Positions 15,283-22,522 of a DNA stretch of 64,000 nucleotides are shown here, piece after piece; within the stretch, counting starts at the first letter, position 1; every line of letters begins with the position of its first letter. The translations under genes were made by a program, and so were the position numbers. Below the pieces are notes generated by a model, which saw only the letters and a list, made by a program, of their open reading frames with translations, was not told where the DNA came from and did not search any database. Source of the stretch: Ornithinimicrobium sp. CNJ-824 (GTDB lineage Bacteria; Actinomycetota; Actinomycetes; Actinomycetales; Dermatophilaceae); the NCBI RefSeq assembly GCF_001942405.1, contig NZ_MKKA01000009.1, positions 2,453 through 66,452 on the forward strand, written 5' to 3'.

Positions 15283-17568
15283 TCAGTCCTTCTGCGCGCC
15301 GCGGGCGAGCTCGTCGAACGCCCGGGCCACCACCTCGGCGTAGACGTGCATCCCCTCGATGTCCGGGTGGACCTGGTCGGACTGCAGCACCTGCGGCTGC
15401 TGGCTGATCGTGCCGTTCCAGTCGCCGACGACCGCGTTCGGGTGCTCGGCGACGACCTCGCGGATCGTCTCGTTGGAGGAGTCGACGAAGGAGCTGCGCA
15501 CGTAGAGGTCCATGACGACCACGTTGCGCTCCGGCCCGAACGCCTCGAGCGCCGCCCGCAGGGCCTTCCCGTCGACGCCGGCGTTGGTGCCCAGGTGGAG
15601 GACGACGTTGTCGCGGACGGTGCCGGCGGCCACCGACTCCTCGATGACGGCCAGGGTGTCGTGCCACTGCCGGTTGGACCGGGCCTCGTAGGCGACGCCC
15701 GGGAAGCGGTAGGTCAGCCCGTCGGCGCTGGTGACGACGAGGGAGTCGCCGATCGCGGTGATCTCCTCCCCCGCCGGGACGAGCAGGTCGTCGGCGTCGG
15801 GGGCGAAGGACGAGCCGTTGACCACCACGGCACCCTCGGAGAGCTCGGCGTCGGCCGGCTCCTCCTTGTCGCCGTCCTTGTCGTCCTTCGCCGCGGCCTT
15901 GTCGGTGTCCTTGTCCTTGTCCCCGGAGTCCTTCTCGTCCTTCGCGCCGTCCTTCGCGTCGGACCCGTCCTTGGCGGCATCCTTCGCTGCGGCCCCCGCG
16001 TCCCCGGCCGTCCCCAGGGCCTGGCCGGCGACGATCCCGGTGTCGCCGGCGTCCAGGTCGGCCGCGCCCCCGTCCGCAGCCGCGTCGTCCCCGCCGTCGG
16101 CAGCACCGCCGGTGACCCCGAGCCGGGCCTCGGACTCCTCGATCTGCTGCTGGGTCTGCGACTTCTCCGGGGCGGTGGCCACGGCGACCGCCGTGAGCAG
16201 CACCATGGCCGCCAGCGCCCCGGCGACGATCCGCGGCGTCCGGCTGGTCTCCCAGGGCGTGCGCACCCACCGGGTCGCCCGTCGGATCGAGCGCCGGAAG
16301 CCGTGCTTGCGCACCGGCCGCTCGACGAGCCGCAGCGAGAGCTCGGTCATGACCAGGGTCAGCGCCAGCGCCCCGCCGAGCACGACCCAGCCGCGGGTGG
16401 TGCCGACGGCGTAGGGGAAGACCGCGCCGACGATCATCAGGACCGGCCAGTGCCACAGGTAGATGCCGTACGACCGTTCACCGATCCACCGCAGCGGCGC
16501 CAGCTCCATCGTCGAGCGCCACAGGCCGTCGGACTCCAGCAGGGCGGCCACGAGCACGACGGTCGCCAGCGAGGCGAGGAGGAAGCCGCCCCGGAACGTC
16601 AGCGCCGAGCCCTCGTCCATCCACCGCAGCTGCGCCCCCAGCACGACCAGGGCCCCGAGCACGGCCGCCCACCGCCAGCGACGCCATACCGCGCTGCGCA
16701 GCCCGGCCCGGTGGGTCGGGTCGGCCCACGCGATCGCCAGGGCGGCCCCGGCCATCAGCCCCATGAGGTGGGTGTCGGTGCCGTAGTAGACGCGGGTGGC
16801 GTCCTCGGTGGGCGACCACAGGACCGCCATGGCGATCGTCGACGCCAGCCCCACCCCGCCGACGAGGTAGAGCCGCTGCCGGGTCGTCCGGGTCAGCGCC
16901 AGCCCGACCGCCAGCACGAGCGGCCAGAGCAGGTAGAACTGCTCCTCCACGGCCAGCGACCAGAAGTTGATGAAGAGGATCGGCGAGGTGCTGTGGAAGT
17001 AGCTGGCCCCCGCGCCGATCTCCAGCCAGTTGGTCGTGAAGGTCAGCGCCCCGAGCGCCTGGCGGCCGATGCCCACGAGCAGGTCGCCGCCGACCATCCG
17101 CGCCGCGGTGACGCTGACGAGGACGACGAGGACGAGGGCGGGCAGGAGGCGTCGGGCGCGGCGCTTCCAGAAGTTCAGCAGGTCCAGCCTGCCGCGGCGG
17201 GCGACGTCGCGCAGGAGCAGCGTGGTGATGAGGAAGCCGGAGACGACGAAGAAGACGTCGACGCCGAGGTAGCCCCCGGGCAGGGTCGTCGGCAGGAAGT
17301 GGAACAGCAGCACCGAGACGATGGCGATCGCGCGCAGGCCGTCCAGCCCGGGGATGTAGCCCGGCCGGGGCGAGACGCCCTCGGGCCCGCGGCGCCGGCC
17401 GCTGCGGCCGCGCCCCTTCGCGCTGCTCGTGCGCCCGGAGCCGGTCCGGGTCCGCGAGGAGGGGTATGCCGTGCGCGCCGGCTGGGCGCGCAGCGCCTCG
17501 GGGCCGCGCGGAGCGGGGGGTGTCGGTACGACCTCGGTCTCGTCGGGCAGGTGCGCGGGCAGGGACAT
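15283..17568 (-). CDS. Membrane acyltransferase (OafA/YrhL type) with C-terminal SGNH-like domain
   Basis: 761 residues. The basic N-terminal ~65 residues are cytoplasmic. Ten or so membrane helices of acyltransferase family 3 follow, with GLDGLRAIAIVSVLLFHF (catalytic His), GGYLGVDVFFVVSGFLITTLLL, FWSLAVEEQFYLLWPLVL and RSYGIYLWHWPVLMIVGAVF. After the last helix (~residue 480) comes a linker very rich in Lys/Asp/Ala (~530-600), then an extracytoplasmic SGNH-like domain: ITAIGDSLVV, NVVLHLGTNAG and a late DQVHPDIEGM giving Asp-x-x-His. Such proteins O-acetylate cell-wall or surface glycans. The target is unknown. A terminator and repeat lie upstream (17817-17852 and 17782-17817). Confidence 0.9.
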   Translation of the reverse strand: MSLPAHLPDETEVVPTPPAPRGPEALRAQPARTAYPSSRTRTGSGRTSSAKGRGRSGRRRGPEGVSPRPGYIPGLDGLRAIAIVSVLLFHFLPTTLPGGYLGVDVFFVVSGFLITTLLLRDVARRGRLDLLNFWKRRARRLLPALVLVVLVSVTAARMVGGDLLVGIGRQALGALTFTTNWLEIGAGASYFHSTSPILFINFWSLAVEEQFYLLWPLVLAVGLALTRTTRQRLYLVGGVGLASTIAMAVLWSPTEDATRVYYGTDTHLMGLMAGAALAIAWADPTHRAGLRSAVWRRWRWAAVLGALVVLGAQLRWMDEGSALTFRGGFLLASLATVVLVAALLESDGLWRSTMELAPLRWIGERSYGIYLWHWPVLMIVGAVFPYAVGTTRGWVVLGGALALTLVMTELSLRLVERPVRKHGFRRSIRRATRWVRTPWETSRTPRIVAGALAAMVLLTAVAVATAPEKSQTQQQIEESEARLGVTGGAADGGDDAAADGGAADLDAGDTGIVAGQALGTAGDAGAAAKDAAKDGSDAKDGAKDEKDSGDKDKDTDKAAAKDDKDGDKEEPADAELSEGAVVVNGSSFAPDADDLLVPAGEEITAIGDSLVVTSADGLTYRFPGVAYEARSNRQWHDTLAVIEESVAAGTVRDNVVLHLGTNAGVDGKALRAALEAFGPERNVVVMDLYVRSSFVDSSNETIREVVAEHPNAVVGDWNGTISQQPQVLQSDQVHPDIEGMHVYAEVVARAFDELARGAQKD

Positions 17569-17781
17569 CGGCCGCCCACCTCCTCACGACCACGGGGCGG
17601 GGCGGTCGCTGCCTCCGGACGGCAGGACCTGCTCCCCGAGCTGCGGCGGTCGGACCCAGCGTAGGTTCGCACCACACCCGTCACTCCGCTATCGCCCGGT
17701 GTGTCGCAGGGTCGGGCACGGGGTCGTTCTGCAACGGGCACAGGTGCTGGTGCCGGCCTCGAGGTGCGGCGTGACGAGGTA

Positions 17782-17817
17782 TGGCCCCCGGGAGGGCCGG
17801 AAGTGGTCGGGCGACGA
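17782..17817 (+). repeat. Copy of a dispersed GGCCC-hairpin intergenic repeat
   Basis: Reads tggcccccgggagggccgga followed by agtggtcgggcgac. The same order (TGGCCC, short purine-rich loop, GGGGCC, a few bases, GTCG, GCGAG-like end) occurs in intergenic copies at 21166, 33795, 60935, 61007 and 62126. Confidence 0.5.
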
Positions 17818-17852
17818 CCGAGGGCGCCCTCCTGGTGGAGGACGCCCTCGGT
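17817..17852 (-). terminator. Hairpin terminator downstream of the Ala-rich membrane protein gene
   Basis: The arms accgagggcg..ccctcc and ggagg..cgccctcggt pair around a TGGT loop (~16 bp, one bulge). It lies ~35 bases beyond the stop of the gene ending at 17888 on the minus strand. Confidence 0.6.
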
Positions 17853-17887
17853 CGTGGTGCTGGTGCCGTCGGCCGGCAGGCCGTTCG

Positions 17888-19492
17888 TCAGATGCCGGTG
17901 GACCGGTCGTCGTAGCGGCGCTCCGCCTCGGGGCGGTCGAGCGGCGGCTGGGCCGGGTCGGCGTCCACGTCGGGGCCGGTGCCCAGGCCGGCACGGTCGT
18001 CGGCGTCGGACCGGTCGATGGCGCCCGACCAGGTGGCGCTGTCAGCCTCGTCGCGGGCCTCGGCCTCCTCGTGGGCGACCGAGTCGTCGGCAGGGTCCGA
18101 ACCGGTCCCGCTCCCGTGGGCGACCGGCTCGCCGTGGTGCTTCCGGGCGGACGCGATCTCCTCGGTCGGGGACTCACCGGGGGTCTGCTCGTCGGTGGTC
18201 GTCGGCTCGTCGGTGGCGAGCTCGTCGATCTCCTCCGAGTCGAGCATGCGCGGTTGCTCGTAGGACCCGCTGTCGGACGTGGTCCCGGTGGTGGTGCCGG
18301 TGGTGGCAGCGGCCGTGCCGGCCGCTCCCGCCCCGGCGGCGCTGCCGACCCCGAAGCTCTGCGAGCTGGGGGTGGTGGCGCCGCCCGACACATCGGCAGT
18401 GCCCGTGGTCGACGTGGCGGGGGCGTAGGCGCCGGCCACCTCGGGCGTCGTGCCGGAGCTGGTGGGGGTGCGGCTCGCCCACGGGTCGGCGCCGCCGGCC
18501 TGCGAGGCCCACGGGTCCTTGGCCGGAGCCTTCTCCTGCTCGCCGAGCCACCAGGCCAGGGCCGCACCGGCGGCGGCCAGCAGACCGAGGGCGATGAGCA
18601 CGCCGCCCTTCTTCTTGCGCTTCTTGGGCGAGCCCGTGACGGCGGCGGCCAGGCCCTCCTCCTGGGTCAGCACCCGGTCCTTGCCCGCCTGGACGTCGCC
18701 CAGCATGGCCTGGATCTTGGGGAGCAGCTCCTCGTTGATCACGTCGCGCAGGTGGTCCACGCGCGGTCCGACGGCGGCGACCCCCTCCTGCGCACGGGGC
18801 ACGGCGGCGTCGATGCCGTGGTCGATCCCCAGGACCGCGCGGTCCCGGCTCTCCTCGGCCCTCTCGCGGGCGGCGGCCGCGAGGGCGGCCAGCATCGCGG
18901 CGCTGGCCCCGGCCTTCTCCTTGGCGTCCGCGGTGAGCGGAGCGGTGCGCTCGGCGAGGTGTCCGGCGCGCTCCCGCGCGCTGTCGGCCAGGTAGCTGCT
19001 GCGCTCGCGGGTCTCCTCGGCGAGGTGGCTGGCCCCGGACCGGGCCCCGACGGCGGCGGTGCCGGCCAGCGCGGCAAGACGTCCGGCGGACTTCTCCGCC
19101 TTCTTGTTCGCCTTCCTGGCCTTCTTGCCGGCGACCTTGCTCGCCTTCCCGGCCCGCTCGCGGGCGTCCTTGGTCAGCTTGCTGGTCGAGCGGTCGGCGG
19201 CGGCCAGCCCCAGGTCGGTGGCCTTGCGGCCGTGCTCGGCGGCCCTGGAGGCGGCCTTGGCGGCCTCCTCGCGGTCGTGGGTGGCGGCCTTGAGCGCCTT
19301 GGCGCGGGCCTTCTGGGCGTGCTTGCGACCCTTGCTGTCGTCCTTGGGGGCGGTCGCCTCGGCCAGGGTCGCCAGCACGGCGGCACCGAGGTTGCGGGCC
19401 CCCGTGGCGGCGATGCTGCCAGCCTCCCCGGCGTCGGATCTGGCCTTGGCGGCCTGGGCGGACGCACGCTCGGCGTCGGTCTTGAAGAACAC
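17888..19492 (-). CDS. Ala/Lys-rich single-pass membrane protein of unknown function
   Basis: About 534 residues from GTG at 19492, chosen because GGAGGAG sits just upstream (19499-19505); the longer open frame is a shadow of the isomerase. Residues 1-~290 are a long amphipathic Ala/Lys/Arg/Glu-rich helical region, similar in composition to LEA or apolipophorin-like segments (ARERAGKASKVAGKKARKAN). A basic cluster (SPKKRKKKGG) then precedes a single membrane helix (VLIALGLLAAAGAALAWWLG, ~305-325). A Ser/Thr/Gly/Asp-rich, acidic, probably disordered tail follows. The basic flank suggests the helical part is cytoplasmic. It is divergent from the isomerase gene beside the cell-wall kinase block. 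No known function is recognised. Confidence 0.75.
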   Translation of the reverse strand: MFFKTDAERASAQAAKARSDAGEAGSIAATGARNLGAAVLATLAEATAPKDDSKGRKHAQKARAKALKAATHDREEAAKAASRAAEHGRKATDLGLAAADRSTSKLTKDARERAGKASKVAGKKARKANKKAEKSAGRLAALAGTAAVGARSGASHLAEETRERSSYLADSARERAGHLAERTAPLTADAKEKAGASAAMLAALAAAARERAEESRDRAVLGIDHGIDAAVPRAQEGVAAVGPRVDHLRDVINEELLPKIQAMLGDVQAGKDRVLTQEEGLAAAVTGSPKKRKKKGGVLIALGLLAAAGAALAWWLGEQEKAPAKDPWASQAGGADPWASRTPTSSGTTPEVAGAYAPATSTTGTADVSGGATTPSSQSFGVGSAAGAGAAGTAAATTGTTTGTTSDSGSYEQPRMLDSEEIDELATDEPTTTDEQTPGESPTEEIASARKHHGEPVAHGSGTGSDPADDSVAHEEAEARDEADSATWSGAIDRSDADDRAGLGTGPDVDADPAQPPLDRPEAERRYDDRSTGI

Positions 19493-19609
19493 GACTGCTC
19501 CTCCTTCGGTTGTCTGCCTCCCATCCTGCACCGTCGCCGGACACAACTCCACCGGGGGTGGGTCGCCACGGGACCGGGGGCGTCGGAGCCTCGTGCGAGA
19601 CTGTCCGCC

Positions 19610-20127
19610 ATGAACGTCACGCTGCACACCAACCACGGCGACATCAACCTGACCCTCTTCGAGAACGCGGCGCCGAAGACGGTCGCCAACTTCGTCGGAC
19701 TGGCCACGGGCGAGAAGGAGTACAAGGACGACGCCGGGCGCACCAGCCCGCAGCCGTTCTACGACGGCCTGACCTTCCACCGGATCATCCCCAACTTCAT
19801 GATCCAGGGCGGCTGCCCCATGGGCGAAGGCATCGGCGGACCGGGCTACACCTTCGACGACGAGATCAGCCCCGACCACAACTTCAACCAGCCCTACATG
19901 CTCGCCATGGCCAACGCCGGCAAGCGCATGGGCAAGGGGACCAACGGGTCGCAGTTCTTCATCACCGTGGACTCCACCACCTGGCTGCAGGGCAAGCACA
20001 CGATCTTCGGCGAGGTCGCCGACCAGCCTCGCGCGACGTCGTGGACGCCATCGCCGCCGTCGAGACCGGCCGCAACGACAAGCCGGTCGAGCCCGTCGTC
20101 ATCGAGCGCGTCAGCGTCGAGCGCTGA
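19610..20127 (+). CDS. Peptidyl-prolyl cis-trans isomerase, cyclophilin type (one frameshift near 20026)
   Basis: About 172 residues. It catalyses proline isomerisation. ATG at 19610 opens MNVTLHTNHGDINLTLFE. Cyclophilin motifs follow: FYDGLTFHRIIPNFMIQGG (catalytic Arg), MANAGKRMGKGTNGSQFFIT (GSQFFI) and GKHTIFGEV. The frame breaks after EVADQ; restoring one G near 20026 (cag-gcc) gives DQASRDVVDAIAAVETGR and the normal end RVSVER at 20127. No signal peptide, so cytoplasmic. Position and type match the ppiA gene found near the replication origin in actinobacteria. The break is probably a sequencing error. Confidence 0.88.
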
Positions 20128-20143
20128 CCCGACCCCGCGGCAC

Positions 20144-21114
20144 GTGAGCTCCCCGCCCCCGCCGGGCCCCGACCCCTCGGACCCCCGTCCGGCCACCGGC
20201 CCCGGTGACGGCGCGGGGCCGCATACCCCCGGGTCCGGTGGGGCGGCGGACCCGCCCACGTGCCCACGCCACCCGGACCGGGTCTCCTACGTCAGCTGCC
20301 AGCGGTGCGGGCGCCCCACCTGCCCCGACTGCCAGCGGCCGGCCGCCGTCGGCATCCAGTGCGTCGACTGCGTCAAGGAGGGTGCGCGCTCCACCCCCAC
20401 GCCGCGCACCCGGTTCGCGCCCGCGTCGCCGACGGCCCGCCCGTCGTCACCTGGACGATCCTCGGCCTCTGCGTCGCGGTGTACCTCGGGCAGCGTCTCG
20501 TGCCCGGGCTGACCCGCGACCTGTCCTTCGTCGGCGTGCTGGCCGGCAGCGAGCCGTGGCGGTTCATCACCTCCGCCTTCGTGCACTCGCCGACCTCGCT
20601 GCTGCACATCGTGTTCAACATGTACATCCTGTACGCCTTCGGGCCCACCCTCGAGGGTGCTCTCGGCCGGGTCCGGTTCCTGCTGGTCTACCTGCTCAGC
20701 GCCGTCGGCGGGTCCATCGGCGTGCTGCTGCTCAGCCCGCTCGAGCCGGGATGGTTCGTGCAGGTGGTGGGCGCCTCCGGGGCGATCTTCGGCCTGCTGC
20801 TCCTCTACGTCGTGCTGCTGGTGCGGCAGGGCCAGGTGCCCACCGCGCTCCTGGTGATGATCGGGATCAACCTCGCGCTGCCGTTCTTCGTCAGCGGCAT
20901 CGCCTGGGAGGCCCACGTCGGAGGGGCGGTCACCGGGGCCGCGCTGGGCGGCCTGCTGCTGCTGACCTCGGCCCCCGGGCGGGACAAGGAGGCCGTGCGT
21001 CGACGCGCGATGTTCTGGCCGGGTCTGGTCGGCCTGGCCGCCGTGCTGCTGGGGCTCGGGGTCTTCCGGATCGTCCAGGTGCTCGGCGCCGGGGCGTTCA
21101 TGCTGACCGGCTGA
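20144..21114 (+). CDS. Rhomboid family intramembrane serine protease with N-terminal zinc finger (one frameshift near 20417)
   Basis: GTG at 20144 begins a Pro-rich tail, then a B-box-like zinc finger: CPRHPDRVSYVSCQRCGRPTC, then CPDCQRPAAVGIQCVDC. The frame then breaks; one missing base near 20417 joins it to RVADGPPVVTWTILGLCVAV and six membrane helices. Rhomboid features are a helix with HIVFNMYILYAFG (His-x-x-x-Asn), GASGAIFGLL (catalytic Ser, ~TM4) and AHVGGAVTGAALG (catalytic His). The length of ~320 residues fits the actinobacterial zinc-finger rhomboids. Rhomboids cut membrane proteins within the bilayer; the substrate is unknown. It lies 17 bases after the isomerase gene, as in other actinobacterial origin regions. 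Confidence 0.88.
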
Positions 21115-21165
21115 GAGTCGTTCCGCAGGGGGCCCGCCGATCCGTCGGGTCCGCCCGACGGCTTC

Positions 21166-21200
21166 GGGCCCCTGGCGGGGCCACGATCGGTCGCGCGAGG
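21166..21200 (+). repeat. Copy of the dispersed GGCCC-hairpin intergenic repeat
   Basis: Reads gggcccctggcggggccacg then atcggtcgcgcgagg. It lies between the rhomboid stop and the DnaA-box pair, and shares the GGCCC / GGGGCC / GTCGCGCGAG order with the copies near 61 kb. Confidence 0.5.
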
Positions 21201-21258
21201 TGGCCGGTCGGATCAGCCGATCAGCCGGGGCGATCGGCCGTGCACAGGCCCCCGGTAG

Positions 21259-21322
21259 TTATCCACAGAAAAGAATGACAACGGTGTGATTCATCCCCAA
21301 TGTGTGGACAGCCTGTGGATAA
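21259..21322. promoter_or_regulatory. Pair of inverted consensus DnaA boxes
   Basis: TTATCCACA at 21259-21267 is a perfect consensus DnaA box, and TGTGGATAA at 21314-21322 is the same box inverted. A partial TGTGGACA lies between them at 21303. The local sequence is unusually A/T-rich for this chromosome. Two full boxes are too few for an origin, and no dnaA gene is in the window. The site could titrate DnaA or control the flanking crgA/DUF881 genes. It fits the origin-proximal gene order. Confidence 0.6.
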
Positions 21323-21355
21323 CTCGGCGGGGTGTTCGGCCGGCGGACCGGACCG

Positions 21356-21619
21356 TCAGCGCCACCGGGTGGCCATGACGAAGCCCGCCATGATCAGGCC
21401 CATGCCGATCGCGAGGTTCCAGTAGCCGATCGCCGCGATCGGCCACATCCCGGACGTGACGTAGAAGGTGGCCACCCACAGCACGCCGACGATCATCAGC
21501 CCGCTCATGAGCGGGACGAACCAGGGCGGGTTCGACGCGGGGGCCTTGCTCTGGGTGTTGAGCTCGGTGGCCCGGCGGGCGCGCTCCCTGGCGCCCTCTC
21601 GGCCTCGGGACTCGGGCAC
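21356..21619 (-). CDS. crgA: Cell division protein CrgA
   Basis: 87 residues. A charged N-terminus (RGREGARERARRATELNTQS) precedes ASNPPWFVPLMSGLMIVGVLWVATFYV (first membrane helix) and YWNLAIGMGLIMAGFVMATRWR (second), the exact layout of CrgA. The PPWFVP and the short Arg-ending C-terminus are family marks. CrgA sits in the septal membrane, recruits PBPs and modulates FtsZ/FtsI in actinobacteria. It is divergent from the DUF881 gene and next to the kinase/PBP block, as in Mycobacterium. Confidence 0.93.
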   Translation of the reverse strand: MPESRGREGARERARRATELNTQSKAPASNPPWFVPLMSGLMIVGVLWVATFYVTSGMWPIAAIGYWNLAIGMGLIMAGFVMATRWR

Positions 21620-21675
21620 GGGGTCTCCTTCGTCGGTTCGGGTGACGGTCAGGATACGCGGATACGCTGGTGGGG

Positions 21676-22477
21676 ATGAGCAGCGCGAGCGGGGAGCCGG
21701 ACGAGCGACCGGTCACGTCCCGACGTCCGACCCGGACCGTCGGCGTGACCGTCATGTTCCTGCTCGCCGGGCTCCTCTTCGGCACGAGCGCCTCGCTCGC
21801 CCGCGAGCGCCCCCCCCGTGGGCAGCGTCAACGACCTCCCGGGCCTCATCACCGCCCGCGACTCCCAGGTGCGCGAGCTGACCGAGCAGGCCGAGGAGCT
21901 GCGCGAGGAGGTCTCCGTGCTCCAGGCGGCCGTCGACACCAGCCAGACCCGCCAGCTCAACCGGGCCGCCGACACGCTGGCCCCGGCCGTCGGCCTCGGT
22001 CCCGTCGAAGGCCCGGCCGTGCAGGTGACCCTGGACGACGCGGGCTACAGCCTCGACACCCTGCCCGAGGGCTACTCGGTCGACGACGTCGTCGTCCACC
22101 AGCAGGACCTCCAGGGCGTCATCAACGCCCTGTGGGCCGGCGGGGCCGAGGCGATGATGGTGCAGGACCAGCGGGTCATCGCCACCAGCTCGGTCCAGTG
22201 CGTCGGCAACACGCTCTACCTGCAGGGCAGGGTCTACTCCCCGCCCTACACCGTCACCGCCGTCGGCGACCCCGACGCCATGCTGGCGGCGCTGGAGCAG
22301 GACCCGACGGTCAGCACCTACCGCGACTGGGCCGAGCTCATCGGGCTGGGGTACACCGTCACCGAGCTGGGGAGCATGGAGATGCCCGCCTACGCCGGCA
22401 GCCTGCGACCCCAGTACGCCACCCCGGTGGAGCTGCCCGGCGAGGTCGAGGAGATCGACAGCCTCCGCAACGACTGA
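21676..22477 (+). CDS. DUF881 family protein, septum-region coiled-coil membrane protein (frameshift in C8 run)
   Basis: ATG at 21676 gives a basic N-terminus and one membrane helix (TVGVTVMFLLAGLLFGTSASLA). The frame then breaks in a C8 run (21810-21817); removing one C continues as PRGSVNDLPGLITARDSQV. A coiled coil (VRELTEQAEELREEVSVLQA) and the DUF881 domain follow (PAVQVTLDDAGYS, NALWAGGAEAMMVQDQRVI, STSVQC-like motif, PPYTVTAVGDPDAM). The total of ~266 residues is normal for the family. DUF881 proteins lie beside crgA in many actinobacteria and are thought to act at the division or cell-wall site. No enzymatic role is known. Confidence 0.88.
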
Positions 22478-22522
22478 CGTCGCGGACGTCCGGGGACGTC
22501 CGTGAACGGCAGGAGACGGCCC

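Larger units (their letters stand above)
17569..17887. other. 319-base intergenic region with terminator and dispersed repeat
   Basis: This separates the acyltransferase start (17568) from the Ala-rich protein's stop (17888), both on the minus strand. It holds a hairpin at 17817-17852 and one copy of the dispersed GGCCC repeat at 17782-17817. The remaining ~210 bases up to 17781 should contain the acyltransferase promoter, but I see no clear -10/-35 pair. No gene is supported here. Confidence 0.6.

Noticed and set aside
17429-20512. Plus-strand open frame of 1,027 codons
   Set aside because: Its first two-thirds is antisense to the Ala-rich membrane protein; only its last part is real (cyclophilin start and rhomboid zinc finger), cut by frameshifts.
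21241-21330. Replication origin
   Set aside because: Only two perfect DnaA boxes and no dnaA/dnaN/gyrB nearby. The gene order says origin-proximal, not origin.
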